A stretch of DNA of 5,698 nt from Tissierellia bacterium (GTDB taxonomy: Bacteria; Bacillota; Clostridia; Tissierellales; Tissierellaceae): NCBI GenBank assembly GCA_012521625.1, contig JAAYLY010000112.1, forward strand, positions 1 through 5,698. The letters are read 5' to 3'. Below the pieces are notes generated by a model. It saw only the letters and a list, made by a program, of their open reading frames with translations. It was not told the origin of the DNA and made no database searches. Positions 5,571 to 5,698 of this stretch are shown here, in pieces. Within the stretch, counting starts at the first letter, position 1. Each line of letters opens with the position of its first letter. The translations under genes and the position numbers were made by a program.

Positions 5571-5698
5571 GTGAAGGTAAACATTCTTCAAGCAATACTA
5601 CAAAACCTGCCTACAGGTTTAAAGGGCAAGGTGGCTAAAGGGGATTTTGCAGGAATCCTTGCACAGCTGATGGAAGGGGTACAGCTAGAAAACTTGGA
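5571..5698 (+). CDS. fliK: Partial gene, probable flagellar hook-length control protein FliK (N-terminus only)
   Basis: An open frame begins at GTG 5571 behind a strong ribosome binding site and runs off the window edge after 42 codons and two bases. The visible protein starts MKVNILQAILQNLP and includes GDFAGILAQLMEG (27-39), the short F-x-x-x-L-x-x-L pattern common near the start of FliK proteins. In the Bacillus/Clostridium operon order fliK follows fliJ, sometimes with a MotE/YlxF-type gene between. MotE-type proteins carry an N-terminal membrane helix, which is absent here, so fliK is favoured. FliK is the exported ruler that sets hook length and triggers the FlhB substrate switch through its C-terminal domain, which is outside the window. 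The name rests mainly on position. Confidence 0.65.
   Translation, partial: MKVNILQAILQNLPTGLKGKVAKGDFAGILAQLMEGVQLENL
5603..5620 (+). repeat. Short inverted repeat near the start of the fliK-like gene
   Basis: AAACCTG (5603-5609) and CAGGTTT (5614-5620) are exact complements around a CCTA loop, starting 33 bases into the gene. No T run follows, so it is not a terminator. It could be a chance hairpin. Confidence 0.4.

Larger units (their letters stand above)
47..5698 (+). other. Flagellar basal body and export operon segment (fliE-F-G-H-I-J-K)
   Basis: Seven consecutive genes on one strand are separated by at most 27 bases, and two junctions overlap. Each gene has its own ribosome binding site, and no rho-independent terminator lies between any pair. 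This is the classical fliE-fliF-fliG-fliH-fliI-fliJ-fliK order of the Bacillus/Clostridium fla/che operon, in which flgB and flgC normally precede fliE and flgD and flgE follow fliK. Neither flank is inside the window. No promoter is visible in the 46 bases before fliE, so transcription probably enters from upstream. Co-transcription is inferred from spacing, not shown. Confidence 0.85.

Noticed and set aside
1..5698. Mobile elements, CRISPR arrays, tRNA or rRNA genes, defence or toxin-antitoxin genes
   Set aside because: None seen. The sequence is almost fully occupied by intact flagellar genes with uniform codon use and no sign of transfer.

Overview
The window is a same-strand stretch of a flagellar biosynthesis operon from a Gram-positive anaerobe-like bacterium. 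In order it carries fliE, fliF, fliG, fliH, fliI, fliJ and the first 42 codons of what is most likely fliK. A Firmicutes (Clostridia or Tissierellia type) source fits the gene order, the GGAGG/GGTGA-type ribosome binding sites, the heavy use of AGG for arginine and ATA for isoleucine, and the GTG starts. The genus cannot be named from this sequence.

Layout. fliE (47-340) encodes the rod/MS-ring junction protein. fliF (368-1951) encodes the MS ring. fliG (1964-2971) encodes the rotor/switch protein. fliH (about 2946-3758) encodes the ATPase stator and regulator. fliI (3755-5077) encodes the export ATPase. fliJ (5092-5553) encodes the export chaperone and ATPase stalk. A partial gene (5571 to the window edge) has the position and N-terminal look of fliK, the hook-length ruler. 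Gaps between genes are 27, 12, overlap, overlap, 14 and 17 bases. There is no room for internal promoters or terminators between genes, so this looks like one transcript that continues past both window edges. No stretch of 300 bases lacks a gene.

How the genes work together. FliF forms the membrane ring on which the motor and export gate assemble. FliE joins it to the rod, and the FliF C-terminal tail holds FliG, which receives torque from the stator. FliH, FliI and FliJ form the cytoplasmic ATPase complex that delivers rod, hook and filament subunits to the export gate, and FliK measures hook length and switches substrate specificity.

I found no undescribed system here; this is core chromosomal flagellar sequence. 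The points worth a second look are small. fliH may use a rare ATT start, and fliI may start at TTG rather than the overlapping GTG. FliH has an unbroken ladder of eight glycines at four-residue spacing and lacks tryptophan. A few inverted repeats lie inside coding sequence, including one with perfect 10-base arms and one terminator-like hairpin with an alternative pairing partner.
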